In this document: positions 1 through 8,029 of the stretch, one piece after another | How the letters are laid out: each line of letters starts with the position of its first letter | Numbering within the stretch: position 1 is the stretch's first letter | Source of the DNA: an uncultured Prevotellaceae bacterium | Lineage (GTDB): Bacteria; Bacteroidota; Bacteroidia; Bacteroidales; Muribaculaceae | Assembly (NCBI GenBank): GCA_900556245.1 | Contig: USOC01000001.1 | Coordinates: 1-23,739, forward strand | DNA: 23,739 nucleotides | Direction of reading: 5' to 3' | Position numbers and translations under genes: made by a program | Notes under the pieces: generated by a model | Database searches by the model: none | Seen by the model: only the letters and a program-made list of their open reading frames with translations | What the model was told of the DNA's origin: nothing

Positions 1-420
1 CGCAAAAGGGAATTTGACACGCAGAGATTTATCGACAAACACCGCTCTTTGCTTGATACAATCAGTTATAAAGACAGCGTGAGAATGATTGTTTCATATG
101 ACTATGTCTATATGTTGTATTTCAACGGCAAATTGGTATTTTGGGAGTATGAGGAAATGCTTGAAGAACTTCCAAAAGATGCTCAAATCTTGATTCGGGA
201 AAGTATGAAAGTGCCCGGAATACTTTACGATTTGCCTGAGGCATACGAGATATGCAGAACGGTGTGTCCCACATCTTCCCTCTACGCAAACGACATGGTG
301 CGGCTGTCCGGTCTTCTCAACGACAATCTACAATGCCCCTGTCAACAAAAGCGGCTTGGCTGCCTGAGTGGCAAGCCAAGCCGCTTCGATGCGTTCGTTC
401 TTTCAATCCGCAGAGCTTAG
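1..420 (+). CDS. Hypothetical protein, 5'-truncated by window edge
   Basis: An open frame enters from the left edge and stops at TAG 418-420, giving about 139 visible residues. I do not recognise the family. The first roughly 85 residues look like a soluble, acidic, aromatic-rich protein with coding-like codon use. The last 25-30 residues (KRLGCLSGKPSRFDAF...) are translated from the hairpin that serves the opposite gene as terminator, so the true C-terminus may have been altered, for example by a frameshift upstream. The TTG at 49 is not a convincing start; the gene probably begins outside the window. It is convergent with the barrel gene and the two stop codons overlap. It could also be a decayed gene. 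Confidence is moderate that the upstream part is coding and low for the exact end. Confidence 0.45.
   Translation, partial: RKREFDTQRFIDKHRSLLDTISYKDSVRMIVSYDYVYMLYFNGKLVFWEYEEMLEELPKDAQILIRESMKVPGILYDLPEAYEICRTVCPTSSLYANDMVRLSGLLNDNLQCPCQQKRLGCLSGKPSRFDAFVLSIRRA
343..386 (-). terminator. Rho-independent terminator of the outer-membrane barrel gene
   Basis: A 13-bp perfect stem pairs 349-361 with 374-386 and can be extended by an inner GCC/GGC pair with one bulged base. On the minus strand the stem is followed by TTTTGTT. It lies about 30 bases past the stop of the minus-strand gene. On the plus strand no T-tract follows, so it works mainly for the minus strand, although it sits inside the plus-strand open frame. 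Confidence 0.75.
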
Positions 421-1043
421 AACTTATATCCTACGCCAAAAAGCAAAGCGAAATTATGGGTATTCACATCCGATGCCAGACGCGTCAGACCGAAACGGGT
501 GTCAAGTCCGACAAGGAAACGGTTGATTTCAAAATTCACGCCGAATCCGAGTCCGAAGTCGAAACGTTTCAAACCTCCGTCGCCAAACGTGTCGGAGCTT
601 ACTTCTCCATCCAAATGCGGCAGATCAAGATTGCTCTTCATCTTTGATTTTCCTCCGACTCCGATACCCATATACGGACCGGCGTTGAACACGATGCCCA
701 AGCCTTTGCCGGCTTCAACGCGTGCAGTGGCCATCAACGGCAACTCAAGATAAAGCTGTGAAGTCTTGAATTCTACAATATCCTCAATCCCGTCGGTGTC
801 GAGGTTAGCTCCGATTCCCGTGAAGTTCAGACCGGTCTGGAATCCCCAAATGCCCTGAATAGGCACGTCTACGCCAAATCCCACGCGATAAGCGAAGCGG
901 CAGTCCGTGTAGTCGGCATCCGAACCAAGCCACGACGACATACCAATGCCGGCTTTTACGCTAAAGTCCACATTACGTTTCTGTGCATTTGCTCCAATCA
1001 CTGAGCAGGCGAACACAAGCGCCATCATCAAAAATTTCTTCAT
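417..1043 (-). CDS. Outer-membrane beta-barrel protein (OMP_b-brl_2/PorT-like)
   Basis: 208 residues with a clear signal peptide (MKKFLMMALVFACSVIGANA, cut before QKRN). The mature part consists of alternating amphipathic strands rich in Gly and aromatic residues and ends in GVGYKF, with the terminal Phe typical of proteins folded by the BAM machinery. Length and pattern fit the small 8-stranded barrels of the porin-family/OMP_b-brl_2 group common in Bacteroidota. The precise role is unknown; such proteins are structural or adhesive outer-membrane components, and no ligand can be assigned. The gene stands alone, with a strong terminator after its stop. I found no consensus TAnnTTTG box upstream on its strand. 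Confidence 0.85.
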   Translation of the reverse strand: MKKFLMMALVFACSVIGANAQKRNVDFSVKAGIGMSSWLGSDADYTDCRFAYRVGFGVDVPIQGIWGFQTGLNFTGIGANLDTDGIEDIVEFKTSQLYLELPLMATARVEAGKGLGIVFNAGPYMGIGVGGKSKMKSNLDLPHLDGEVSSDTFGDGGLKRFDFGLGFGVNFEINRFLVGLDTRFGLTRLASDVNTHNFALLFGVGYKF

Positions 1044-1399
1044 AATCTTTTCAATTTTTCTTTTATGTTCGGATAAAACAGATTGTTGTTTGAAAAGTTT
1101 TCTTAATTCTCGGAAAAAACACCATTATTTTCGGGAAAAATTGTTCTATTAGTCGGAATGCACACATTCCTTATTCAAAAATTCAACATTCTGATATTTG
1201 AATATACAAACCTTCGGATATCAGACGTAATTGTTAAATATCTTAAATTTATGTATTCAACTATTTTTAAGAGCAATAATTCACTACCTTTGTCTGTCAC
1301 AAACATGATTTATATTCTGATTACTCCAAACACGGAACACACAACAATCAAGAACCGAATAAAACAAAATTTTACAAACCAAACTAAAAACTATTTTTA
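1044..1399. other. AT-rich divergent intergenic region
   Basis: 356 bases without a gene between the divergent barrel gene and the T9SS cargo gene. It is strongly AT-rich. On the plus strand it holds a TACCTTTG -7 box (1285-1292) and an A-rich leader of about 100 bases. On the minus strand no CAAAnnTA complement is present, so the promoter of the barrel gene is not visible by consensus. The short frames here are not convincing genes. No tRNA or structured RNA was recognised. Confidence 0.6.
1285..1292 (+). promoter_or_regulatory. Bacteroidota -7 promoter box (TACCTTTG)
   Basis: TACCTTTG matches the TAnnTTTG -7 consensus of Bacteroidota sigma-ABfr promoters. The -33 region is weak (only a T-rich stretch near 1263-1269). 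Transcription would begin near 1298, leaving a leader of about 100 bases before the ATG at 1400. Confidence 0.55.
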
Positions 1400-2599
1400 A
1401 TGATGACATTCAAACACATTTTCATTGCCGGATTGGCTATCCTTTCATCCGGAATCTCCGTAAACGCACAACGCACAGGATTTCAATGGACTACCAACTG
1501 GGTAAAAAAAGGAGAAGTACCTGTCTCTGTATGGAACGGCGGTTTACGCGATGCAGGTGCATTCAATGGAAAACTCTATGCGAACTACACCACAGATAAA
1601 CAATTGTATATTTGGGACGAAAACGGAAATCTCACAAAGGTTGATTCCGGATCTTTGGGAACAGCAACCAGCACTGACGGTGCCGGCAATGTCCTCATTA
1701 CCGAAGCCTTCAACAACAAAGGTGAAATGAACTCCCTGCTCATTTACGACAGCCGCAAACCGGAAGGACAGCAGTTCTCAAAAGTGGCGATTACTCTTCC
1801 TGCAGGAGTTACAGCCGGCAGAATGGACATTATGGGGCATGCAGTGGGCGACGTTATGAGCGCAACCGGAGGTGCAATATTCCTTTGCGGCAACGGAAAT
1901 ACGAAAGTCGCTAAAATTTTCATTGCCAATGGCCAGCAAGTCGTCGAAAAATCGAAAGCCATCGAAACAGACATCACCTTTGATGCCATAACTCTTGCCC
2001 AACCGCTCACCGACGATCCTGAAAGCGACGAAATCGCAGTTAGAGTGAGAGGAAACAGAGGATTCTATTATCAGACAAACGGCAAATGGGTAGAATATGC
2101 CAGAGCGGGACAAGTATCGACAAGCTCAGGTGGCGATGTAGTGACCCTCGCAGGCGTACTTTTCACAATCGAACCGGCAATGTTCGGAGATACAACTTAT
2201 TTGGACGGATTTCAGATTGTGGATCGCTCTAATAATGAAGTTGTTGTGAATGGAGAAGAAGGGACCGTCCGCAATACAAGTTTCTATGGAACGATTCTGA
2301 CCGCTGAAAAAATTGCTGACGACAGAGCATATATCTATAACGCCCACCCCGGTGAAAATGCAGAAAGATACATGCTCATCATCGAAACCTCCGGCATTGA
2401 AGGAGTTGCAAACAAAGCATTCACCGTCAGTGGCGGAAACGGCAGAATCAGCGTAATGGGCCAAGCGGAAAGCGTATCTATCTACAACATCTGCGGACAA
2501 GCCATAGCAGTCAACAGCCCGGCAAAAACGTTTGACGTTGCCAAAGGCATCTATATCGTCACAGTCGATGGAAAGACAACCAAGGTGATGGTCCGCTAA
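1400..2599 (+). CDS. Exported protein with T9SS C-terminal sorting tail (DUF4623-like)
   Basis: 399 residues. An N-terminal signal peptide ends near SVNA-QRT (about residue 24). The body (about 25-320) shows repeated short beta-strand units such as YIWDENGNLTKV, like the propeller-type repeats of DUF4623-type Bacteroidota proteins; that family call is tentative. The final roughly 60 residues look like a type IX secretion (Por secretion) tail: SVSIYNICGQ, then a KGIYIVTVDGK segment and a terminal TTKVMVR. The protein is therefore probably exported across the outer membrane and surface-attached or released. Two adjacent ATGs (1400 and 1403) are possible starts. It is a single-gene unit with its own promoter and a strong terminator. 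Substrate and role are unknown. Confidence 0.8.
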   Translation: MMTFKHIFIAGLAILSSGISVNAQRTGFQWTTNWVKKGEVPVSVWNGGLRDAGAFNGKLYANYTTDKQLYIWDENGNLTKVDSGSLGTATSTDGAGNVLITEAFNNKGEMNSLLIYDSRKPEGQQFSKVAITLPAGVTAGRMDIMGHAVGDVMSATGGAIFLCGNGNTKVAKIFIANGQQVVEKSKAIETDITFDAITLAQPLTDDPESDEIAVRVRGNRGFYYQTNGKWVEYARAGQVSTSSGGDVVTLAGVLFTIEPAMFGDTTYLDGFQIVDRSNNEVVVNGEEGTVRNTSFYGTILTAEKIADDRAYIYNAHPGENAERYMLIIETSGIEGVANKAFTVSGGNGRISVMGQAESVSIYNICGQAIAVNSPAKTFDVAKGIYIVTVDGKTTKVMVR

Positions 2600-2625
2600 T
2601 TCGTCGCAGACACACATTCAGCTAC

Positions 2626-2666
2626 AACCGCCGCGGCTCTCTTCGGAAGAACTGCGGCGGTTTTTA
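2626..2666 (+). terminator. Rho-independent terminator after the T9SS cargo gene
   Basis: The stem AACCGCCGC (2626-2634) pairs with GCGGCGGTT (2654-2662) and runs into TTTTT. An inner TCTTC/GAAGA pairing lengthens the hairpin. It begins 26 bases past the stop and separates this gene from the glycine cleavage operon. Confidence 0.9.
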
Positions 2667-2689
2667 TGTTGCATAACACAAGAAAAATT

Positions 2690-2720
2690 TTTGACGCTCT
2701 GAATTGGTTGCTTAATTTTG
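2690..2720 (+). promoter_or_regulatory. Promoter of the lplA-gcv operon
   Basis: TTTG (2690-2693), a 19-base spacer and TAATTTTG (2713-2720) match the Bacteroidota TTTG-N19/20-TAnnTTTG consensus fully. The start of transcription would be near 2726, about 20 bases before the lplA ATG, so there is no room for a glycine riboswitch in the leader. Confidence 0.8.
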
Positions 2721-2744
2721 GAGGATTGATAAAACCCGAACGGA

Positions 2745-3713
2745 ATGAAGCATATAATCTTGCCCGACAAAACGGAAAGGAGGCTGATATTCTACCTCGC
2801 TATGGAAGAGTTCGTCGCTCGCGAACTCGATGAGGACGAGGCGTTTTTCCTATGGCAAGTAGAGCCTACCGTCATCTTCGGACGCAACCAGTTGATGGAA
2901 GCGGAAGTGAACGTCGACTATTGTCGCGCTAACGGCATCCGAATCTTCCGTCGCAAAAGCGGCGGAGGCTGTGTCTATTCCGACAAGGGCAACCTGATGC
3001 TTTCCTACGTGACGAAAGGAGAAAACGTCGGATTCGTGTTCGACCGCTACCTGCGTCGCGTTGCGCTGACATTGCGACGCGCCGGAGTAAATGCCGCCGT
3101 CTCAGGAAGAAACGACATCCTGGTCGACGGCAAAAAAGTGTCGGGAAACGCCTTCTTCAAGCTGCCCGGCAAGTGCATCGTCCACGGGACATTGCTCTAC
3201 GACACCGACTTCCTTCAGATGCAACAAGCCATTACCCCGTCGGAATCGAAGCTGCAAAGCAAAGGCGTCGCTTCCGTACGCCAGCATGTAGCCAACCTCA
3301 AGGACTACCTCTCGACCGACATCGAGACGTTTAAGCAGTTTGTCGTCGGACAGTTCTGCAACTCCGAACGCATCCTCACCGCCGAAGAAGTCGCCCGCAT
3401 CGAAGAAATCGAAAAGACATACCTCGACGAAAGTTTCTTCTCCGGAAGCAACCCGTCGTACACCGTCACCAAGAACGTGAAGATTCCGGGAGCCGGCGAA
3501 CTGACCGTCGGGCTGGAGTTGCGCAACGGCATCATCCGCCGCGTCAGCCTGACAGGCGACTATTTTCAGACGGCCGACCCTACCGAAGAACTCAACCTAC
3601 GCCTCCGTAACAAGCCTGTCGGAGAAGCGGCCGAAGCCCTCAGCGGATTCGACCTCTCGGCATACCTGATCGGCATCCCGACTTCCTGCCTGATTGAAAT
3701 TATCAATACATAA
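2745..3713 (+). CDS. lplA: Lipoate-protein ligase A
   Basis: 322 residues. It activates lipoate with ATP and transfers it to a lysine of lipoyl domains; here the obvious acceptor is the H protein encoded two genes downstream. Visible family motifs are FGRNQ (45-49), RRKSGGGCV (69-77, the nucleotide/lipoyl-AMP loop) and the DGKKVSGNAF segment with the conserved catalytic lysine at about 131. The C-terminal roughly 100 residues form the accessory lid domain of LplA. It is the first gene of the operon, 12 bases before gcvT, directly after a consensus promoter. Pairing a lipoyl ligase with gcv genes suggests that the cell scavenges lipoate to charge GcvH. An amido-transferase role (LipL-like) is less likely given the full ligase length. 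Confidence 0.92.
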   Translation: MKHIILPDKTERRLIFYLAMEEFVARELDEDEAFFLWQVEPTVIFGRNQLMEAEVNVDYCRANGIRIFRRKSGGGCVYSDKGNLMLSYVTKGENVGFVFDRYLRRVALTLRRAGVNAAVSGRNDILVDGKKVSGNAFFKLPGKCIVHGTLLYDTDFLQMQQAITPSESKLQSKGVASVRQHVANLKDYLSTDIETFKQFVVGQFCNSERILTAEEVARIEEIEKTYLDESFFSGSNPSYTVTKNVKIPGAGELTVGLELRNGIIRRVSLTGDYFQTADPTEELNLRLRNKPVGEAAEALSGFDLSAYLIGIPTSCLIEIINT

Positions 3714-3725
3714 AGAAGATACCTT

Positions 3726-4823
3726 ATGGAAGACTTGAAGAAAACCTGTCTGTATGACAAACATGTGGCATTGGGCGCCAAAATGAGCCCATTCGGCGGA
3801 TTCATGATGCCGATTGAATATGATTCGATTATCACGGAACACAATGCCGTACGCAACACCGCCGGTATGTTCGACGTGTCGCACATGGGAGAAATATTCG
3901 TCTCCGGACCGGACGCTGAGAAATTTGTCAACCACGTTTTCAGCAACGACGTGACAGCGCTCCCTGCCGGAAAAATCCTCTACGGAATGCTGCTCTATCC
4001 TGACGGTGGCGTAGTCGACGATTTGCTCGTCTACCGCATGTCGGCTGCCGACACATGGCTGCTCGTTGTCAATGCGGCCAACATCGGCAAGGACGAAGAA
4101 TGGATACGCGCGCAAACAGAAGGATTCGACGTTACAGTCAACAACGATTCCGAAAGCTGGGGACAGATTGCCCTGCAAGGACCGAAAGCCGAATGCATCG
4201 CCGAGAGAGTGCTCGACATGGACGTTTCCGACCTGACATTCTACACCTTCAAGGAAATCACCTGGTATGATGCGCCGGTCATTGTCAGTCGCACGGGATA
4301 TACCGGTGAAGACGGCTTCGAATTCTATGCTTCGCCGGAAACCATCGTGAGAATGTGGGACACGCTGCTCTCCGACGCACACGTGCAGCCTTGCGGACTG
4401 GGCTGTCGCGACACGCTCCGCTTCGAAGCGGGACTGCCGCTCTACGGACACGAACTGAGCGCGGAAATTTCGCCGGTTATGGCCGGTCTCGGCATGTTTG
4501 TGAAAGTCGACAAAGCTGAATTCATCGGCAAAGATGCCATCGTTGCCCAAAAAACCGACGGTGTGGCGAAAAAAGTGGTCGGCATCGAACTTCACGACAA
4601 AGCCATCCCGCGCGCCGGATATGAAGTTGAAGCCGACGGAAAAGTCATCGGTGTTGTCACCACCGGCTATCACACCATCTCCACCGACCGCAGTGTCTGC
4701 ATGGCGCTCATCGACCGTCCTTACGCCGCGCTCGAAACGGAAGTGGACGTCCGCATCCGCAAAAAACTTTTCAAGGCAACCGTTTGCAAAAAGAAATTCT
4801 ATGAAAAAAAATATAAAAAATAA
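3726..4823 (+). CDS. gcvT: Aminomethyltransferase, glycine cleavage T protein
   Basis: 365 residues, the usual length. It takes the aminomethyl group from the lipoyl arm of the H protein and passes the one-carbon unit to tetrahydrofolate, releasing ammonia and leaving dihydrolipoyl-H. Seen in the sequence: N-terminal HxALGAKMSPFGG-like region, GMFDVSHMGE (47-56), GGVVDDL (94-100) with the conserved acidic residue at the folate site, NAANIGKD (116-123), RTGYTGEDGFE and the GLGCRDTLRFEAGLPLYGHE region typical of GcvT. The C-terminal barrel (about 280-365) is complete. It lies 12 bases after lplA and 22 before gcvH. Translational start at 3726 fits homologues. Confidence 0.96.
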   Translation: MEDLKKTCLYDKHVALGAKMSPFGGFMMPIEYDSIITEHNAVRNTAGMFDVSHMGEIFVSGPDAEKFVNHVFSNDVTALPAGKILYGMLLYPDGGVVDDLLVYRMSAADTWLLVVNAANIGKDEEWIRAQTEGFDVTVNNDSESWGQIALQGPKAECIAERVLDMDVSDLTFYTFKEITWYDAPVIVSRTGYTGEDGFEFYASPETIVRMWDTLLSDAHVQPCGLGCRDTLRFEAGLPLYGHELSAEISPVMAGLGMFVKVDKAEFIGKDAIVAQKTDGVAKKVVGIELHDKAIPRAGYEVEADGKVIGVVTTGYHTISTDRSVCMALIDRPYAALETEVDVRIRKKLFKATVCKKKFYEKKYKK

Positions 4824-4845
4824 TCTCCTCTAAAATTTAAAGACT

Positions 4846-5235
4846 ATGGCAAAAACTATCGAAGGGCTGTACTACAGCGAATCGCACGAATGGGTAAGAT
4901 TGGACGGAGAATTCGGTTATGTCGGAATCACCGACCACGCACAGCAGGCAATGGGCAACATCGTCTATGTCGATATGCCGGAAGAAGACGACGAAGTGAC
5001 TCAGGGAGAGGACTTCGGCGCTGTCGAAAGTGTCAAGGCCGCCAGCGACTTGATTTCGCCCGTCAGCGGTGTGGTTGTTGAAGTGAACGATGCTCTTTCC
5101 GACGCTCCGGAACTGCTCAACAAAGATGCCTACGAAAACTGGATTATCATGGTGAGCCTCAACAATATGGCAGAACTCGACTCTTTGATGAGCGCTGCCG
5201 ACTACGAGAAATTCTGCGAATCGGAAGAACACTAA
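4846..5235 (+). CDS. gcvH: Glycine cleavage system H protein (lipoyl carrier)
   Basis: 129 residues, normal for GcvH. It carries the aminomethyl intermediate between the P, T and L proteins on a lipoylated lysine. The lipoyl site is AVESVKAASDL with Lys64 as the modified residue. The preceding SHEWVRLDG and the GITDHAQ and MGNIVYVDMP strands are standard for this hammerhead domain. The C-terminal helix (YEKFCESEEH) is intact. It sits 22 bases after gcvT and 14 before gcvPA. It is the likely substrate of the lipoate ligase at the head of the operon. Confidence 0.97.
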   Translation: MAKTIEGLYYSESHEWVRLDGEFGYVGITDHAQQAMGNIVYVDMPEEDDEVTQGEDFGAVESVKAASDLISPVSGVVVEVNDALSDAPELLNKDAYENWIIMVSLNNMAELDSLMSAADYEKFCESEEH

Positions 5236-5249
5236 TAAAACTGTCACTT

Positions 5250-6566
5250 ATGGGATTCGCATATTTTCCGCATACCGACGACGACATTCGCGCGATGCTG
5301 GAAAAAATCGGTGTGAAGGAAATCGACGACCTTTATGCCGACGTTCCTCAAGACGTGATTTTCAAAGGAGAATACGACCTCCCCGATGCCATGTCGGAAA
5401 TGGAGGTGCGCCGCTTCTTTGAGTCGCTCGACCGCAAGAACCGCCGGCTGACTGTCATGTGCGGGGCAGGTGCCTACGCCCACTATGCGCCGGCGGTCAT
5501 TCCCGCGCTGATCAGCCGCTCGGAATATCTGACTGCCTATACGCCTTACCAGGCTGAAATTTCACAAGGCACGCTGCGCTACATCTTCGAATATCAGAGC
5601 ATGATTTCCGAACTGACGGGAATGGAATGCTGCAATGCCTCGATGTATGACGGCGCTACAGCCGCGGCAGAAGCAATGATGATGGCTATGGCGGCTACCC
5701 GCAAGAAATCGCGCGTGCTGCTCTCGTCAACCCTCTTGCCCCAAGTAAGAAAAGTTGTGGAAACCTACGCCAAATACCACGGTGTGGCAATCAGCCTCAT
5801 CGCCCACAACAACGGCAACACCGACCTCAGCGATTTGCAACGCCTCTTGGAGGCAGACGACGTGGCAGGCGTGCTCGTCCCAAGCATCAACCGCTTCGGC
5901 ATTGTCGAAGACCTCACCGGATTTGCCGACGCTGTCCATACCCGAAAAGCGCTGCTGATGGTCTATGCCGACCCGTCGGCGCTTGCGGTCGTTCGCACGC
6001 CCGGCGAATGGGGATCCGACGTCACCTGCGGCGATGCCCAGACTTTAGGCATTCCGCTTTCCTACGGAGGCCCCTATGTAGGCTACCTGGCCTGCCGCAA
6101 AGAGCACGTGCGCAAACTGCCGGGACGTATTGTCGGCGCCTCGGTCGACACCGACGGCAAGCGGGCTTTCGTCCTCACGCTTCAGGCTCGCGAACAACAT
6201 ATCCGCAGAGAGAAGGCAAACAGCAACATCTGTTCGAACCAGTCGCTTATGGCGCTCTACATCACCATCTATCTTGCCCTGATGGGCAAACAGGGTTTGC
6301 GCGAAGTCAACGAGCAGTCGTATGGCGGCGCACACTACCTGTTCGACCGCCTCGTGGCTACCGGAAAATTCTCACCGGCATTCGACAAGCCCTTCTTGAA
6401 GGAATTTGTGATGAAAACTACCCTGCCTGTCGGCAAGCTGCAGCAGGCTCTCCTCGATGCCGGCTATTTTGCCGCCCTCGAAACGGAAGAAGGCTACGTC
6501 TCGTTCTGCGTGACCGAACGCCGCACCCGTGAAGAAATCGACGGTATGGTTCAACTGAAGCTATGA
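5250..6566 (+). CDS. gcvPA: Glycine dehydrogenase (decarboxylating) subunit 1
   Basis: 438 residues, the N-terminal half of the P protein as a separate chain. With subunit 2 it forms the PLP enzyme that decarboxylates glycine and loads the aminomethyl group on GcvH. Diagnostic stretches are the start MGFAYFPHTDDDIRAML, GAGAYAHYAPAVI, TAYTPYQAEISQGTLR and the MECCNASMYDGATAAAEA segment. The PLP lysine is not on this subunit, as expected. It overlaps gcvPB by four bases (ATGA), implying translational coupling and equal stoichiometry. A split P protein is typical of Firmicutes, Thermotoga and archaea; the Bacteroides species I recall carry one fused gcvP of about 950 residues, so the split form here is notable. 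Confidence 0.95.
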   Translation: MGFAYFPHTDDDIRAMLEKIGVKEIDDLYADVPQDVIFKGEYDLPDAMSEMEVRRFFESLDRKNRRLTVMCGAGAYAHYAPAVIPALISRSEYLTAYTPYQAEISQGTLRYIFEYQSMISELTGMECCNASMYDGATAAAEAMMMAMAATRKKSRVLLSSTLLPQVRKVVETYAKYHGVAISLIAHNNGNTDLSDLQRLLEADDVAGVLVPSINRFGIVEDLTGFADAVHTRKALLMVYADPSALAVVRTPGEWGSDVTCGDAQTLGIPLSYGGPYVGYLACRKEHVRKLPGRIVGASVDTDGKRAFVLTLQAREQHIRREKANSNICSNQSLMALYITIYLALMGKQGLREVNEQSYGGAHYLFDRLVATGKFSPAFDKPFLKEFVMKTTLPVGKLQQALLDAGYFAALETEEGYVSFCVTERRTREEIDGMVQLKL

Positions 6567-8029
6567 AATACTACGATAAACTGATATTTGAGTTGTCGAA
6601 GCCCGGCCGTTGCGGCTATTCGTTGCCGACCAATCCCTGGAAATCGACAACCGCAGAACTGCCGGCATCGCTTCGCCGCGAACAACAGCCGAACCTGCCG
6701 GAAGTGAGCGAACTCGACGTAGTACGCCACTATACAAACCTCTCAAACATGAACTTCGGCGTCGACACGGGATTCTATCCGCTGGGAAGCTGCACGATGA
6801 AATACAATCCGAAAATCAATGAGGAAATAGCGGCAATGCCCGGACTGAAAGACATACACCCGCTGCAACCCGACTCTACCGTGCAAGGCGTCCTCGAAAT
6901 ATACGACCGGCTTGACCATGCCCTCTCGGCAATCACCGGAATGGCAAGATTCACACTCAATCCCTTTGCCGGAGCTCACGGCGAGCTCACAGGGCTGATG
7001 GTGATGAGACGCTACCACGAACTGCGGGGCGACACCCAACGCACGAAAGTCATTGTCCCCGACAGCGCACACGGCACAAACCCCGCCAGTGCGGCCGTCT
7101 GCGGACTGCAAGTGGTGGAAGTGAAATCGAAAGCCGACGGAACAATCGACATCGATTCGCTCCGCCCGCTACTCGACGACACCGTGGCCGGAATCATGAT
7201 GACCAACCCCAACACGCTCGGTCTCTTTGAAACTGAGATTACGGAAATAGCAAATCTCGTGCACGAATGCGGAGGCCTGCTTTACTACGATGGCGCCAAC
7301 TTCAACCCGCTGTTGGGGAAAGTGCGTCCGGGCGACATGGGTTTCGATATTCTGCACCTGATCCTGCACAAGACGTTCTCCACGCCTCACGGCGGCGGCG
7401 GACCGGGTGCCGGCCCGGTTGGCGTGGCGGCTCATTTGGCTGACTGTCTGCCAGACCCAAAGGTATGCCGCGGCGACGACGGACACTATTTCACGACAGG
7501 TACGGAGCAGGCTGCCGGACGTATCTCCGGATTTATGGGCAACTTCGCCGTACTCGTCAGGGCATTCGCCTACATCCTGACTCTCGGACGACAGAACATC
7601 CGGATGGCAGGACCATTGGCAACGCTCAACGCCAACTATATCAAGGAGTCGCTCAAGGATTGCTACCGTCTTCCGATTCCGACAGTCTGCAAGCATGAAT
7701 TTGTCTTCGACGGACTGGCCGACAAGTCGACCGACATCACGACCCTCGACGTAGCGAAACGCCTTCTCGACTACGGATTCCATGCGCCGACCATCTATTT
7801 CCCGCTCCTGTTCCATCAAGCCATTATGATTGAGCCCACTGAGACGGAGTCGAAGGAGACTATCGACGGATTTATTGAAGTCATGCGGAAAATTGCCAAA
7901 GAAGCAGCTGAGACACCTGAACTGTTGCGCGAAGCGCCCCGCTCCACTCCAGTCAGAAGACTCGACGAAACCACTGCGGCAAAACATCCGATACTCACTT
8001 ATGCAGAACTGACATGCACACACAACTGA
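6563..8029 (+). CDS. gcvPB: Glycine dehydrogenase (decarboxylating) subunit 2
   Basis: 488 residues, the C-terminal half of the P protein and the one that holds PLP. The cofactor site is LHKTFSTPHGGGGPG with Lys270 expected to form the Schiff base. Other family landmarks are MNFGVDTGFYPLGSCTMKYNP near 60-80, the PDSAHGTNPASA segment and MMTNPNTLGLFE. The start ATG overlaps the stop of subunit 1 by four bases and the 3' end overlaps lpd by 16 bases, so the P and L subunits are tightly coupled. The N-terminal LSKPGRCGYSLP is also standard for subunit 2. No sign of damage. Confidence 0.96.
   Translation: MKYYDKLIFELSKPGRCGYSLPTNPWKSTTAELPASLRREQQPNLPEVSELDVVRHYTNLSNMNFGVDTGFYPLGSCTMKYNPKINEEIAAMPGLKDIHPLQPDSTVQGVLEIYDRLDHALSAITGMARFTLNPFAGAHGELTGLMVMRRYHELRGDTQRTKVIVPDSAHGTNPASAAVCGLQVVEVKSKADGTIDIDSLRPLLDDTVAGIMMTNPNTLGLFETEITEIANLVHECGGLLYYDGANFNPLLGKVRPGDMGFDILHLILHKTFSTPHGGGGPGAGPVGVAAHLADCLPDPKVCRGDDGHYFTTGTEQAAGRISGFMGNFAVLVRAFAYILTLGRQNIRMAGPLATLNANYIKESLKDCYRLPIPTVCKHEFVFDGLADKSTDITTLDVAKRLLDYGFHAPTIYFPLLFHQAIMIEPTETESKETIDGFIEVMRKIAKEAAETPELLREAPRSTPVRRLDETTAAKHPILTYAELTCTHN

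Noticed and set aside
1158..1400. An 80-codon plus-strand frame in the AT-rich intergenic region
   Set aside because: Asn/Ile/Lys-rich translation expected from AT-rich non-coding DNA, and it contains the promoter of the downstream gene.
2720..2745. A glycine riboswitch before the gcv operon
   Set aside because: The leader from the predicted start to the ATG is only about 20 bases, too short for an aptamer.
3597..4673. A 358-codon open frame antisense to gcvT
   Set aside because: It lies wholly opposite gcvT, whose protein is unambiguous. The His/Asp/Glu/Val-rich translation is typical of the shadow strand of a gene lacking codons whose complement is a stop.
7169..8023. Antisense 284-codon frame over gcvPB
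   Set aside because: Shadow of a conserved PLP enzyme gene; no family resemblance.
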